Source: Aureimonas flava | GTDB lineage: Bacteria > Pseudomonadota > Alphaproteobacteria > Rhizobiales > Rhizobiaceae | Assembly: GCF_003583935.1 (NCBI RefSeq) | Contig: NZ_QYRN01000007.1 | Location: 1-64,000 of the forward strand | Length of the DNA stretch: 64,000 nt | Direction: 5' to 3' | Shown: positions 1 through 9,390 of the stretch, in pieces | Layout: each line of letters starts with the position of its first letter | How positions within the stretch are numbered: the stretch's first letter is position 1 | Translations under genes and position numbers: made by a program | The notes under the pieces: generated by a model | Told to the model about the DNA's origin: nothing | Seen by the model: the letters and a program-made list of their open reading frames with translations, nothing else | Database searches by the model: none

Positions 1-86
1 TGCTCGAGCCCATCGGAAACATCCCGCCAGCCGAAGCCGAGGCCGCATACTACGCCCAGCTTGAGGCATTTCCGATCGCCGCGTAG
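1..86 (+). pseudogene. IS3-family transposase (OrfB), C-terminal end only
   Basis: Read from base 3, the frame gives a 27-residue tail beginning LEPIGNIPPAEAEAAYYAQ and ending at TAG (84-86). The stretch GNIPPAEAEA-YY is the typical C-terminus of IS3-family OrfB integrase-type transposases. The rest of the gene lies to the left of the window, so it cannot be said whether the element is intact. The family call rests on remembered family sequence, not on a search. Confidence 0.75.
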
Positions 87-124
87 GACTCAAACCAATC
101 AGCCTCCGGCAAACCCGGGGCGGT
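1..124 (+). mobile_element. Right end of an IS3-family insertion sequence
   Basis: The sequence after the transposase stop (about 98-124) is GC-rich and ends GGGGCGGTTCA, as expected for an IS3-type terminal repeat ending in CA. Directly after it an unrelated ATPase coding frame begins without a start codon, so the IS appears to sit inside that gene. The left end and any target duplication are outside the window. Confidence 0.6.
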
Positions 125-1053
125 TCAAAGCGCCGTCCGAGCGGGGGCGGGAGACTGCGGCGGCTCTGCAAGCGACACTGACCAAGGTTCGCGCCGAGAG
201 CGTCGCGGTCGAACGCGTCAAGCCCCGTCTAGTCGAGTATGACCGGGCGCTCGAGGACGACGTCGCACGGGTGAACGGCGAGCTGCGCCGGGTGGGTGAT
301 CAGATCCAGTCCTGGTTACGGCAGAGCGAGGAGACCCGCCGCTTGGCCGACTTAGGGCAGCTTCGGGCTCACCTCCTGGGCCGGATCTCCTTCTTCCTGG
401 AGGCGAGCGTGGACGAGCCGCGACAGGTAACGCGCGACCTCGGCGTGCTTCGGACCGAAATTGCCGAGCTTGAGGCCCGCGTCGATCGAGAAGCCAGGGA
501 CATTAAATTGAAGCGGGCGGAGGCGAAGATCTCGCAGTTCGCATCGGAGGCGTTCGCGGTCCTGCCGACGGTCGCGCCCTGCGTCGGGTCGGAGCTCGAC
601 TTCTCGTCTCGGCAGCCTGAGATCACGGTGATCGAGGCGGGAAGCGGAGCCGTACTTCGCCTGCCCGACGTCGGCTCGGACCAGAACTACTTAGCCATTC
701 ATATCGCGCTGTCCTTCGCCCTTCAGCGCTTTTTCGAGGTTGTGAATGCGCCAGTGCCGGGCGTGCTCATCCTCGACCAGATCAGCCGCCCCTACTTCCC
801 GCAGAGCGGCGAAGATGAGGACGAGACGGAGATCTCAGGGCGCGAGGAGGACGAGGACGTACAAGCCATGCGTCAGCACATCGACTTCCTGTTTGCCGAG
901 ACGGCCCGCAGAAATGGATTGCAGGTCCTACTCATCGAGCACGCCTACTTCGCGGACGATCCCCGCTATGTCGGCGCGACCCGGGAGAGATGGACGCGGG
1001 CATCGGGCCAAGCGCTGATCCCGCTCGACTGGCCGACACGGGACGACGAGTGA
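125..1053 (+). pseudogene. DUF3732-type ATPase, 5'-truncated by the IS insertion
   Basis: An open frame of about 310 residues runs out of the IS end with no start codon or ribosome site of its own, so this is the C-terminal part of a longer gene. A charged coiled-coil-like stretch (about 125-540) is followed by ABC-ATPase C-terminal features: a signature-like SDQNYLAIHIALS, a Walker B-like VLILDQISRPYFP and a switch-histidine-like VLLIEHAYF. This arrangement resembles DUF3732 proteins, SMC/RecN-like ATPases found in accessory regions and probably in defence-type systems. The Walker A part is missing, so it should be inactive alone. An acidic, low-complexity insert (Glu/Asp-rich) lies after Walker B. 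Confidence 0.65.
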
Positions 1054-1227
1054 CGCAAGTTGGCACAAGGGTGGTAGCCCCTTGGTCGAGCTGATCGGCA
1101 AAATGTCCTCCTGGCGGTGCGGGAGATCCGCAGCGAAAACTAACAGGGGCCCGGACGTACGGAACTATGCAGGATCTTGCCAAATGGCATTCAAAGCTTA
1201 TATTGATGCCAAGAAGGAGTTTGGAAA

Positions 1228-1641
1228 GTGACTGTTGCCGTCCTGCTCGATACCCAGCCGCGAGCCTTCGCGTCGGAGCCCATCAGCGCCGAGGAGGCCG
1301 CCGCCATGTTCCGCGCCACCGTCAACTTGCTCAGGCGTTGGGAGCTGACCGACGATCAGGCAGCAACGTTGCTCGACCTGCCGATCCGCACCTACGCCCG
1401 CTGGAAGGCGGGGGAGCAGGGACGCATCGACCGCGATACGCGAGCGAGGCTCTCCAACCTGATGGGCATTCACAAGGCGCTCCGGATCATCTTCCGTGAG
1501 GCTGAGCGTGGCTATCGCTGGATCAGGGCAGCGAACGACAGCTTCGGCGGTCGCTCGGCGCTCGACGTTATGCTGGGCGGCGAGCTGACCGATCTCATGC
1601 GCGTGCGGCGCCTGCTCGACGCCGAGCGCGGCGGCTGGTGA
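1228..1641 (+). CDS. Xre/MbcA/ParS-type antitoxin
   Basis: A 137-residue protein has an N-terminal helix-turn-helix region (about 25-75, including LRRWELTDDQAATLLDLPIRT) and a C-terminal toxin-binding domain of the DUF2384 type (LDVMLGGELTDLMRVRRLLDAERGGW). The GTG start at 1228 is supported by AAGGAG seven bases upstream. Its stop overlaps the start of the RES toxin gene by four bases (GTGA), the usual coupling of RES-Xre pairs. It is expected to neutralise the toxin by direct binding and to repress its own promoter. Confidence 0.85.
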   Translation: MTVAVLLDTQPRAFASEPISAEEAAAMFRATVNLLRRWELTDDQAATLLDLPIRTYARWKAGEQGRIDRDTRARLSNLMGIHKALRIIFREAERGYRWIRAANDSFGGRSALDVMLGGELTDLMRVRRLLDAERGGW

Positions 1642-2360
1642 TCGACCGTGGAGCGGTTCCCGTCACGCCCGTCGAATGGAACGGAGCCCGCCGGATCATC
1701 CGCAGCCTCTACCCGCCGATCGATCTGTTCGAAGACATCGCCGACCCAGAGGACTGGCCGCTGCTAATATCAGCCGAGCAGAAGACGAACCCACGGCTGA
1801 TGGAGACGATCGGCAACCTCGACCTCGTTCCAGCCGCGCGCCGCATCGGAGGTCCTGGCACGAGCTACCTGATGGCGCCGTTCACGCACGTCAGCCCCGA
1901 CCGTCCAAGCCGCTTCACCCACGGCGGTTACGGAGTGCTCTACGCAGCGGAGCGCTTCGAGACGGCGCTCGCCGAGACAATCCATCACCACGAGCGCTTC
2001 ATGGCCCGCACGGCCGAGTCGGAGGGTTGGACATCGCAGTTTCGCGAAATCGTCCTGAACGTGAACTTGCGAGCACACGATCTGCGCGGCGATCCGGCTC
2101 GCTTCGGCGAAGCGCTGATGCCGGACAGCTACATTGAAAGCCAGGCGCTGGCAGCCGACCTGCGCGCGGCCGGCTCGGACGGCATCGCCTATCCAAGCTG
2201 CCGACAGCCGGACGGCGAGTGCGTCGCGCTTTTCTACCCCGACTTGGGGGCAAACCCGATCCAGGGGCGTCACCTCGATTACCACTGGGACGGTGCGCGG
2301 GTCGATCTCTACCGCGACGTCGGCAGCGGCGCCGTCTACCGCATCGAGGCCGAAGCATGA
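1638..2360 (+). CDS. RES-domain toxin (NAD+-depleting)
   Basis: This 240-residue protein follows the Xre antitoxin with a GTGA overlap. The RES core is visible as RFTHGGYGVLYAAERFETALAE (positions about 95-116, with the conserved Tyr and Glu) and IAYPSCR further on. RES toxins fold like ADP-ribosyltransferases and degrade NAD+, stopping growth until the antitoxin is restored. RES toxins are often shorter (about 150-240 residues), so this is at the long end, with an N-terminal extension of about 75 residues. Its place beside an IS-disrupted ATPase gene and a tRNA suggests cargo of a genomic island. Confidence 0.85.
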   Translation: MIDRGAVPVTPVEWNGARRIIRSLYPPIDLFEDIADPEDWPLLISAEQKTNPRLMETIGNLDLVPAARRIGGPGTSYLMAPFTHVSPDRPSRFTHGGYGVLYAAERFETALAETIHHHERFMARTAESEGWTSQFREIVLNVNLRAHDLRGDPARFGEALMPDSYIESQALAADLRAAGSDGIAYPSCRQPDGECVALFYPDLGANPIQGRHLDYHWDGARVDLYRDVGSGAVYRIEAEA

Positions 2361-2520
2361 GCGGCGTGGCGACCAGAGGGATATGCGGGAGCGCTCCCGA
2401 CTGCGCTGGCGAACGCCGTGTTTCCAGTTCAACTGGTTGCAGTGTGGTTGCAGTAGTTCAGAAGCGGGCCATCCGCTCCATTATCCGACCGCCTAACCAT
2501 CTGATCTTACCGAATATTTT

Positions 2521-2597
2521 TGGCGCACCCGACAGGATTCGAACCTGTGACCTCTGCCTTCGGAGGGCAGCACTCTATCCAGCTGAGCTACGGGTGC
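2521..2597 (-). tRNA. tRNA-Arg (CCG anticodon)
   Basis: The minus strand reads as a complete cloverleaf: acceptor GCACCCG pairing with CGGGTGC, anticodon stem CTGCC/GGCAG closing loop CTCCGAA (anticodon CCG), T arm with GGTTCGAATCC, and an encoded CCA. Its 3' end faces the accessory genes at 1-2360, as expected if an island used this tRNA end as its attachment site. No second att copy is visible in the window. Confidence 0.95.
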
Positions 2598-2755
2598 GTG
2601 CCGCGGTGAGCGGCGGGCGCCGCGGGTGCCCGCTGCGTCCTGAGGTTCTCCTACAGGAACGCGGCGAGGGTGGCAAGGCGAGGGCGTCGGGGCTGCGCGA
2701 GCCGACGTCGCGGGGATCGTCCGGCACCTGCGACGGACCGGCGGCCCTTCGCAGG

Positions 2756-3142
2756 TCAGGCGCAGTCGCGGGTGCCCGAGCCGTCCGCCGGCTCGATCTG
2801 GACGCGCGTGTGGCCGGCGGAGATGAAGCCGAGCCGCTGCGCCGCGCCCTTGGAGAGATCGATCATGCGTCCCTTGACGAAGGGACCCCGGTCGTTGATC
2901 CGCACCACCACGGAGCGACGGTTGCTCAGGTTCGTGACCTTGACCTTGCTGCCGAGGGGCAGCGTCTTGTGCGCGGCGGTCATCGCCATCGGGTTCATGC
3001 GCTCGCCGGACGCGGTGCGCGAGGTGAGGGCGTACCAGGAGGCGCCGCCGCAGGTGGTCTTGGCGCCGGCCGCCTGCGCGGGAAGCGAGGCCAGCATTGC
3101 AGCGCCCATCAGGGCGGCTGCCGTCACGACTTTTGAGATCAA
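2756..3142 (-). CDS. rlpA: RlpA-like septal ring/lytic transglycosylase family protein
   Basis: A 128-residue exported protein has a signal peptide (about 1-25, cleavage near AQA-AGA) followed by one double-psi beta-barrel domain. The RlpA motif GASWYA, the SGERMNP segment, [17 protein letters not shown] and VRINDRGPF are all visible, including the Asp of NDRGPF. It lacks a SPOR domain, so it is a short RlpA and may act as a general murein-active or cell-wall protein rather than being septum-targeted. It is transcribed alone and away from the tRNA. Family assignment is firm; enzymatic activity of short forms is not established. Confidence 0.85.
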   Translation of the reverse strand: MISKVVTAAALMGAAMLASLPAQAAGAKTTCGGASWYALTSRTASGERMNPMAMTAAHKTLPLGSKVKVTNLSNRRSVVVRINDRGPFVKGRMIDLSKGAAQRLGFISAGHTRVQIEPADGSGTRDCA

Positions 3143-3333
3143 CCGTCCGGTCCCTCTACCGTTTCATACGGACACGGACCGAGCATTCTGATTTCGTTGA
3201 TGAAATCCCCTCGTGGCCCCCGCCGTTCGACGCCGGAGGGGTGCGGGCCAGAAACGGCCAAAACGTGGCGGTTCCATCACGAACAGTAACGCCATGTATC
3301 GTTAAGCCGGCTTATCGTGATGAATCCGCTGCG

Positions 3334-4197
3334 TCATAGTGGTTTCAGGGCGGCGAGACCTTCACGAAATGTCGGAAAAATCATCCTGTAGCCGGCCCGT
3401 TCGAGCCGTCTGTTGGCAACGCGTTTGTTCTCGCCGTAGAACGAACGTGCCATCGGCGTCAGATCCGCGGTCGCGAAGTCGATCTCCGGCGGCAGCGGAT
3501 GGCCGCCGAGCGCGGCGGCGTGGGCCACCACGTCCTGCGGCGGTGCCGGCTCGTCGTCCGTGACGTTGAAGACGCCGCCGATCCCGCCGGCCGACAGGTG
3601 GGCGAGGGCCCCGGCGATGTCGTCCACATGGATGCGGTTGAAGACCTGTCCCGGTTTCACCAGGCGACGGGCCGTGCCCGCGGCGAGCTTGTCGAACGGG
3701 CTGCGCCCCGGTCCGTAGATGCCGGACAGCCGCAGGATGGCGAGCGGCACCGCGCGTCGCTCGGAGAACGCCGTCCAGGCGCGCTCGGTGTCCAGGCGCT
3801 CGCGCGAGCGCTTCGACACCGGGGCGGGGGGCGTGTCCTCGTCCACCCAGGCGCCGCCATGGTCGCCGTAGACGCCGACGGTGGACAGGTATCCGATCCA
3901 TCGGAGCGCCGGCGCCTCGCGCAGGAGGGTGTCCTCGTGGTGGCGCAGCACCGGGTCGCCGCCTTCGCCCGGCGCGATCGAGAGAAGGAGATGCGTCGTG
4001 TCGCGCAGGGCTTGGGCGATTCCGTCGCCCGGCCGGGTGCCGTCGAAGAGGTGCGGGCGCCAGCCGAGAGCCGCGAGGCCGGCCGCCTTCTTGGGCGAGC
4101 GGGTCGTCACGCCGGCGATGGCGTCGGTCTCGAGTCGGTGCAGGTAGGCGGCGGCGGAATAGCCGCACCCGAAGACGAAGACGCGCGGCGGCGTCAT
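3334..4197 (-). CDS. NAD-dependent epimerase/dehydratase family (SDR) protein
   Basis: A 287-residue protein begins with a Rossmann motif, VFVFGCGYSAAAYL, has STVGVYGD at the position of the SDR serine/tyrosine segment and LRLSGIYGPGRSPFDKL further on. It matches the small atypical extended SDRs of alphaproteobacteria that are annotated as SDR family oxidoreductases. The ATG at 4197 is preferred because it overlaps the stop of the upstream small gene (ATGA), giving translational coupling. It is the last gene of a queG-small protein-SDR unit. The catalytic YxxxK pattern is unclear, so substrate and reaction are unknown. Confidence 0.75.
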   Translation of the reverse strand: MTPPRVFVFGCGYSAAAYLHRLETDAIAGVTTRSPKKAAGLAALGWRPHLFDGTRPGDGIAQALRDTTHLLLSIAPGEGGDPVLRHHEDTLLREAPALRWIGYLSTVGVYGDHGGAWVDEDTPPAPVSKRSRERLDTERAWTAFSERRAVPLAILRLSGIYGPGRSPFDKLAAGTARRLVKPGQVFNRIHVDDIAGALAHLSAGGIGGVFNVTDDEPAPPQDVVAHAAALGGHPLPPEIDFATADLTPMARSFYGENKRVANRRLERAGYRMIFPTFREGLAALKPL

Positions 4198-4439
4198 GTC
4201 TCGTCCCGGCCGCGCAGGCGAAGGCTTCCGATCTCGAGCTCGTCGATCCGCAGCCGCCGCACGCGCGCCCGGCCGACGGCGAGCGTTCCGATCCACACCG
4301 TGCCGACCGCGATCGCGCCGAGGGCGAAGGCCCCGATCGCCAGGGCACCGAGCGCGGAAGCGCCGCGCGCCGAGGCGACGACGGTGTGCCGCCGCTGCGC
4401 CGTTCCGGGTTCCGGTCCCGCTTCAGGCGTCGATCGCAT
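4194..4439 (-). CDS. Small hydrophobic conserved-type protein
   Basis: An 81-residue frame starts at ATG 4439, overlapping the end of queG by 17 bases, and its stop overlaps the SDR start. The centre is a repetitive hydrophobic stretch ([19 protein letters not shown]) with a roughly five-residue Gly/Ala period, followed by a basic segment and an Asp/Glu/Arg-rich tail. It looks like a single membrane or beta-solenoid-like segment. No function is recognised. Tight overlaps on both sides argue that it is a real gene in the queG operon. Confidence 0.55.
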   Translation of the reverse strand: MRSTPEAGPEPGTAQRRHTVVASARGASALGALAIGAFALGAIAVGTVWIGTLAVGRARVRRLRIDELEIGSLRLRGRDET

Positions 4440-5577
4440 GCCATTCGCTCCTGACGTCGTGGTCGGCCTCGTTATGGACGGCGGCGGGCCGCATCGCCAG
4501 GGCTTCGTCGCGCGCCAGGGTCGCCAACGCCCAGACCGCCATGGCGCGCACGGCGGACGCCGCGTCGGCGAGCCGTCGGCGAACGGGGTCGAGAAGCGCC
4601 GGATCACCCGAATTGCCTGCCGCGATCAGGCAGTTCGACACGAACTTGTCGCGCCCGATCCGCTTCACGGGCGAGCCGGAGAACAGGCGGCGGAAGGCCG
4701 CGTCGTCGAGCGCCAGGAGGTCGGCGAGCCGGGGCGCGCGAAGATCGTCGCGCGCGCGCAGCTTGGCCTCGCGGGCGGTGGCGGCGAACTTGTTCCAAGG
4801 GCACACCGCGAGGCAGTCGTCGCAGCCGTAGATGCGGTTGCCCATCGAGGGGCGAAGCGACCGGGGCACCGGCGCGCGGGTCTCGATGGTGAGGTAGGAG
4901 ATGCAGCGGCGCGCGTCGATCCGGTAGGGTGCGGGAAAGGCGCCGGTGGGGCAGGCGTCCTGGCAGGCGCGGCAGGAGCCGCAGAGGTCGGCGCCCGCCC
5001 GGTCGGGCTCCAGCGCGATCGTGGTCACCACCGAGCCGAGAAACAGCCAGGAGCCGAAGTGGCGGCTCACGAGATTGGTGTGCTTGCCCTGCCATCCGAG
5101 CCCCGCGGCCTGCCCGAGCGGCTTCTCCATCAGGGGCGCGGTGTCGACGAAGACCTTGGCGTCGTGCGCACGCCCGTCGGCGCCCGGCCCTGCGCGCGCG
5201 ACGAGCCGGCCGGCCAGTTCCTTCAGCTTGCCCTTGACGACGTCATGGTAGTCCCGGTGCCGGGCATAGACCGAGATCGCGCCGCGGTCGGCGCGCCGAA
5301 GGATGGCGAGGGGATCTTCGTCCGGGCCGTAGTTCAGGCCGAGGACGATCACCGAGCGCGCCGCGGGCCAGAGGGCGGTGACCGAGCGCCGGCGCTCGAC
5401 CGTCTCCGGCAGCCAGTCCATGGTGCCGTGGTGCCCGGCGGCGACGAAAGCGTCGAGGCGTTCGCCCGCCAGCGCGTCCTGCGCCGCCCGCGCGACACCC
5501 ACCGCCTCGAAGCCGAGACGGCGCGCATCGGCCTCGAGGAACCGGCGCAGGGCGGCGGAGGGCAGGGTGTCGGCCAT
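4423..5577 (-). CDS. queG: Epoxyqueuosine reductase QueG
   Basis: QueG is a cobalamin-dependent iron-sulfur enzyme that reduces epoxyqueuosine to queuosine in the wobble position of GUN tRNAs, the last step of queuosine synthesis, in the cytoplasm. The 384-residue protein has two ferredoxin-type clusters, [12 protein letters not shown] and [11 protein letters not shown], the N-terminal B12-binding domain with GLNYGP and the YARHRDYH segment, and a C-terminal HEAT-like region (about 330-375) for tRNA binding. The length is normal for the family. It heads a unit with the small protein and SDR downstream. Confidence 0.95.
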   Translation of the reverse strand: MADTLPSAALRRFLEADARRLGFEAVGVARAAQDALAGERLDAFVAAGHHGTMDWLPETVERRRSVTALWPAARSVIVLGLNYGPDEDPLAILRRADRGAISVYARHRDYHDVVKGKLKELAGRLVARAGPGADGRAHDAKVFVDTAPLMEKPLGQAAGLGWQGKHTNLVSRHFGSWLFLGSVVTTIALEPDRAGADLCGSCRACQDACPTGAFPAPYRIDARRCISYLTIETRAPVPRSLRPSMGNRIYGCDDCLAVCPWNKFAATAREAKLRARDDLRAPRLADLLALDDAAFRRLFSGSPVKRIGRDKFVSNCLIAAGNSGDPALLDPVRRRLADAASAVRAMAVWALATLARDEALAMRPAAVHNEADHDVRSEWHAIDA

Positions 5578-5642
5578 GGGCGCTCCTTAGCAGACCCCGC
5601 GATGCCGATCGACCGCCGGCCGGGCGCGACGCGCCCGTCGGC

Positions 5643-6335
5643 TCAGAAGTCGAGCTCGGCGTAGTGCGCCGCCGGCGGCACGCCGCGCACCCGCTCGGCC
5701 AGGAAGGGCCGGAACGAGGGGCGCGACTTGATCCGCATGTACCATTCCTTGGCGGCGGGCTCCTCCTCCCAGGCGACCTCGCCGAGATAGTCGAGGATGG
5801 AGACGGCCGCCGCGCCGGCGAAGTCCGCATAGGACAGGCGGGGGCCGGACAGCCAGTTCCGGCTTTCGGCCAGCCAGCCGATGTAGCGCATGTGATTCTT
5901 CAGGTTGGTCCGGGCGGCCCGGATGGCCGAGGCGTCGGGCGCCCCGCCGCCTTCGTTGGAGCGCATCTCACGCTTGAAGACGCGCTCGCGCACGAGATAG
6001 CGCGTCACTTCGGCGTCCATCTTGCCGAGGAACCATTCCACCAGGCGCCGGATCTCGGCCCGCTCGGCGGGCTTCTCCGCCAGGAGGCGCCGTTCGCGCT
6101 GGAAGGCGCCGCGGGTCTCGTCGAGATATTCGGCCACCACCGTGCCGCCGACGATCGAGACGCTCCGGTCCTCGGTCAGGATCGGCAGCGTGGCCGCCGG
6201 GTTCAGCGCCAGGAACTCGGGGCGACGCTCCCAAGGGCGCTCCTCCACCAGTTCGGCCCGCTCGCCGTACTCCCCGAGAACCAGCCGCACGAAACGGGAG
6301 GCGGCGGACATGGGATGGTGGTGTAGGATGAGCAT
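5643..6335 (-). CDS. Glutathione S-transferase family protein
   Basis: A 230-residue protein begins LILHHHPMSAASRFVRLVLGE, a thioredoxin-like N-terminal domain with a Ser in the usual catalytic position. It has the ALNPAATLPIL cis-Pro segment and an all-helical C-terminal domain ending near residue 215 (LSYADFAGAAAVSILDYLG). Typical alphaproteobacterial GST of the FzlA-like group, which act with FtsZ in cell division and are not classical detoxifying enzymes; this subgroup is suggested by the beginning and length only. It is transcribed in the same direction as queG but separated by 65 bases. Confidence 0.8.
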   Translation of the reverse strand: MLILHHHPMSAASRFVRLVLGEYGERAELVEERPWERRPEFLALNPAATLPILTEDRSVSIVGGTVVAEYLDETRGAFQRERRLLAEKPAERAEIRRLVEWFLGKMDAEVTRYLVRERVFKREMRSNEGGGAPDASAIRAARTNLKNHMRYIGWLAESRNWLSGPRLSYADFAGAAAVSILDYLGEVAWEEEPAAKEWYMRIKSRPSFRPFLAERVRGVPPAAHYAELDF

Positions 6336-6630
6336 GGAGGGAGAAAACTTGCACTCTCGACGATGGACCGCACGTCCGGTGCGACAAGGATTGCGGCGAC
6401 CTTAAGGCCAGATGGTTGGCGGATCGTGAATGCGCGGGGGGCCACGCCGTCCGATCCATGCGCCACATAAGCCGCGGGCGCCGGACAGCAAGCGCCGCCG
6501 GGGCGGTCGGGAGGCGGCGGGTCGGTTCGGCGAAAGCCTGGCGGTCCATCTTGCGGTGCGGCAAAGACCTTGACCCCGTGCGGGCCGCCGCTGCATTCCC
6601 CGGTCGACACGCCAACACGCGGGATCCCCG

Positions 6631-7437
6631 ATGGACCATCTGCAACTCTTCGATGCCTTCATCCTCGGCCTGGTCGAAGGCCTGACCGAGTTCATTCCGG
6701 TCTCGTCCACCGGGCATCTGATCCTGGCCGGTCAGCTTCTCGGCTTCCACTCCACCGGCAACACGTTCGAGGTGCTGATCCAGCTCGGCGCGGTGCTCGC
6801 CGTCCTGTCGGTGTATTTCGGCAAGCTGTGGCATCTCCTGGTGACCCTGCCGTCCGACGCGAGGAGCCGGCGCTTCGTCGGCGGCATCCTCCTCGCCTTC
6901 CTGCCGGCCGCCGTGATCGGGGCGCTGGCGCACGACTTCATCAAGGGCGTCCTGTTCGAGACCCCGATGGTGATCTGCGTGGCGCTTCTGGTCGGTGGGC
7001 TCATCCTGCTCGCGATCGACCGCATGGCACTCACCCCGCGCTACCACGACATCCAGGACTATCCGCTGTCGCTCTGCTTCAAGATCGGCGTGATCCAATG
7101 CCTGGCGATGATCCCCGGCACCTCGCGCTCGGGCGCGACCATCGCGGGGGCGCTGCTCCTGGGCACCGACAAGCGTTCGGCGGCCGAATTCTCGTTCTTC
7201 CTGGCCATGCCGACCATGGCGGGCGCCTTCGCCTACGACCTCTACAAGAACTGGGCGCTCCTGTCGGCGGACGACGCGACGGTGATCGGCGTCGGTTTCG
7301 TGATGGCCTTCCTGTCGGCGTTGGTGGTGGTGCGCTCGCTTCTCGGCTTCGTGTCGCGATACGGCTTCGCTCCCTTCGCGTGGTGGCGCATCATGGTGGG
7401 CGCGATCGGCATCGGCGTGCTTCTCGCCTATCGCTGA
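6631..7437 (+). CDS. uppP: Undecaprenyl-diphosphate phosphatase UppP (BacA)
   Basis: This integral membrane enzyme removes a phosphate from undecaprenyl diphosphate to recycle the lipid carrier of peptidoglycan and polysaccharide synthesis; the family confers bacitracin tolerance. The 268 residues carry the N-terminal signature [21 protein letters not shown] with the catalytic glutamates and the second motif [15 protein letters not shown]. About eight membrane segments are evident. The length equals the family norm. The ATG at 6631 matches the usual N-terminus ([13 protein letters not shown]). The 295 bases before it hold no recognisable gene. Confidence 0.97.
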   Translation: MDHLQLFDAFILGLVEGLTEFIPVSSTGHLILAGQLLGFHSTGNTFEVLIQLGAVLAVLSVYFGKLWHLLVTLPSDARSRRFVGGILLAFLPAAVIGALAHDFIKGVLFETPMVICVALLVGGLILLAIDRMALTPRYHDIQDYPLSLCFKIGVIQCLAMIPGTSRSGATIAGALLLGTDKRSAAEFSFFLAMPTMAGAFAYDLYKNWALLSADDATVIGVGFVMAFLSALVVVRSLLGFVSRYGFAPFAWWRIMVGAIGIGVLLAYR

Positions 7438-7607
7438 GGCCGGCGGCGGTTCCCGTGACGCGCGGCAGGGCGCCGCTGCCGAAGGGCGGGCTTCAGCTGC
7501 GCGCGCGGCAGGCTGGAGGTAAACTCGCGTGTATGCAACTTAAAGTTGTGTTAGGGCATTGAGGGCGTGGGCGATGTCGCCCCGATTCCTCACGATGGAG
7601 CTGCCCG

Positions 7608-7946
7608 ATGCGCCGACCCGTTCGACAAGCCGCGATCCTGACGACCCTCATGGCGACGACCGCATGCCTCGTGGCCGTGGACGCCTCCGCCCAAACGTCG
7701 CGCACCAGCCTCGCCGACGCGATCAGCCGTTCGGTGAATCAGGCCGTGGCGACCGGCAACACGCCGAACAATTCCGTGGCCGTCGGCGTCAACCGCACGC
7801 AGACCAACACCGGCGGTTCCAACACGGTGGTCAACGACACGCCCACCACCGTGGTCAACGGCCGATCGTTCTCCATCACCGGCGCGACCCGATCGGGCAA
7901 CGCCAGTTCGACGCAGAGCGAATCGCGCAGCCTGTCGACCAAGTGA
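7608..7946 (+). CDS. Small secreted Asn/Thr/Ser-rich protein
   Basis: A 112-residue protein has a signal peptide (basic start, hydrophobic core to about residue 28, cleavage near ASA-Q) and a mature part rich in Asn, Thr, Ser and Gly with VNRTQTNTGGSNTVVNDTPT-like repetition. No domain is recognised. The composition resembles surface- or fimbria-associated repeat proteins, and the partial protein at the end of this window is also Asn/Ser-rich. It stands alone between uppP and the convergent NDUFA9-like gene. Confidence 0.6.
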   Translation: MRRPVRQAAILTTLMATTACLVAVDASAQTSRTSLADAISRSVNQAVATGNTPNNSVAVGVNRTQTNTGGSNTVVNDTPTTVVNGRSFSITGATRSGNASSTQSESRSLSTK

Positions 7947-8110
7947 GGCGATGGACCGCGCCGCGACGGCGAGGCTGTCGTCCGCTGCGGTCCGGCGGAC
8001 GGCCCGGTGCCGTCCGGCGGATTGCCGATCATCGTGACCGGGCGGGTCGAGTGTTCTCTGCGCAGGCGTGAAGGTCCGGCGCCGATGCCCGGCGCCTGAT
8101 GCGCCCGAGG

Positions 8111-9112
8111 TCAGGCGATGCTCTCGTCCTCCGCCGGCCGGTCGTCGTGCGGCTGCGGCTTGGTAAACTGCCCCTGAGGGCGGAAGCGCACCAGATAGGT
8201 CGGCAGCACGGCGTCCAGCGTGCGCGGGGCGATGCCGAAGGCCTCGAAGGTGCGCCCCTCCGCCTTGGCGGCGTCCGAGACGACGTTGTCGATCTGGAGC
8301 TGGACCACCTGGTCGGGCGTCAGCGGCGCGCCGGGAAGGGCCTTGAGCCAGCCGGCCAGCGATGCGGCGAGGCCGACCGGAATGGATACGAAGCGGCGGC
8401 GCCGTTCGATCACCCGCAGCATCTCCTCCATCAGGGCGCGGAAGCTCATCGCCTCGGGCCCGCCGAGCTCGTAGATGCGCCCGCCGGCCACCTCGCCGTC
8501 GACGGCGCCCGCCACGGCCCGGGCCACGTCGTTGACGAAGACCGGCTGGAACCGCGTCTGCCCGCCGCCGATCAGCGGCAGGACGGGCGACAGGCGCGCC
8601 ATGTCGGCGAAGCGGTTGAAGAACTGGTCCTCGGCACCGAACACCAGGGAGGGGCGCAGGATCACGGCGCCCGGCACGGCCGACAGGACGCGCGCCTCGC
8701 CTTCCGCCTTGGAGCGGGCATAGAGCGAGGGGGAGTTCGGGTCGGCGCCGATCGCCGACACGTGCACGAGGCCGATGCCGGCCTTGGCAGCGGCCTCGGC
8801 GACGTGGCCGGCCCCCTCCGTCTGGAGGGCGGAGAAGGTCTGCGCGCCGGACTCGCTCAGGATGCCGACGAGGTTCACCGCATGGTCCGAGCCTTCCAGC
8901 GCCCGCCCCACCGACCAGGGATGGCGCAGATTGGCCTGGATCGCCTGGATCTGTCCGAGCCGGCCGGCGATCTGCAGATGATAGGCGAGATCCGGCCGGC
9001 GGCAGGCGACGCGGATGCGGTGGCCGCGCTGGGCGAGGGCGTGCACCACGTAGCGGCCGAGGAACCCCGACCCGCCGAACACCGTGACCTGCTTCCTGGT
9101 ATCGACCTTCAT
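8111..9112 (-). CDS. Complex I NDUFA9-like NAD(P)-binding protein
   Basis: A 333-residue atypical SDR starts with the Rossmann motif VTVFGGSGFLGRYVVHAL and continues with RVACRRPDLA, VGRALEGSDHAVNLVGIL and LRPSLVFGAEDQFFNRFA, all typical of the NDUFA9/39-kDa complex I assembly group. In alphaproteobacteria these proteins are conserved and thought to support respiratory complex I or ubiquinone-related functions; the exact role here is inferred. The ATG at 9112 begins just before the Rossmann fold. The frame continues upstream as far as the tRNA-Leu gene, so the longer reading is an artefact. Confidence 0.85.
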   Translation of the reverse strand: MKVDTRKQVTVFGGSGFLGRYVVHALAQRGHRIRVACRRPDLAYHLQIAGRLGQIQAIQANLRHPWSVGRALEGSDHAVNLVGILSESGAQTFSALQTEGAGHVAEAAAKAGIGLVHVSAIGADPNSPSLYARSKAEGEARVLSAVPGAVILRPSLVFGAEDQFFNRFADMARLSPVLPLIGGGQTRFQPVFVNDVARAVAGAVDGEVAGGRIYELGGPEAMSFRALMEEMLRVIERRRRFVSIPVGLAASLAGWLKALPGAPLTPDQVVQLQIDNVVSDAAKAEGRTFEAFGIAPRTLDAVLPTYLVRFRPQGQFTKPQPHDDRPAEDESIA

Positions 9113-9305
9113 CTCGCCATCCTCGTCCGGACCGCGCGCCCTGGCGCGCGCCCGCGTCATCCGTCGTTCCCCCGCTTTAGCGGCATTCCGCACGGCCGAA
9201 AAGCCCGCGCCTCGCCCCTCGCCCGCCGACCCCCGCCGCACCGCACGCATTTTCTCGCCCGCCCGATTGACACGGGCGCCTCGGAAATCTAATGACCTCG
9301 CCAGT

Positions 9306-9390
9306 GCCCAGGTGGCGGAATTGGTAGACGCGCACGGTTCAGGTCCGTGTGCCGCGAGGCGTGAAGGTTCGAGTCCTTTCCTGGGCACCA
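9306..9390 (+). tRNA. tRNA-Leu (CAG anticodon), integration target
   Basis: An 85-base class II tRNA has acceptor GCCCAGG pairing with CCTGGGC, an anticodon loop with CAG, a long variable arm, T arm GGTTCGAGTCC and an encoded CCA. Its 3' end contains the att core repeated at 21713 and 30518, so integration of the tandem elements preserves the tRNA. Immediately after the CCA the integrated element supplies a hairpin (see 9395-9410). Confidence 0.97.

Noticed and set aside
3499-5664. 721-codon plus-strand frame
   Set aside because: Antisense of the SDR, small protein and queG genes.
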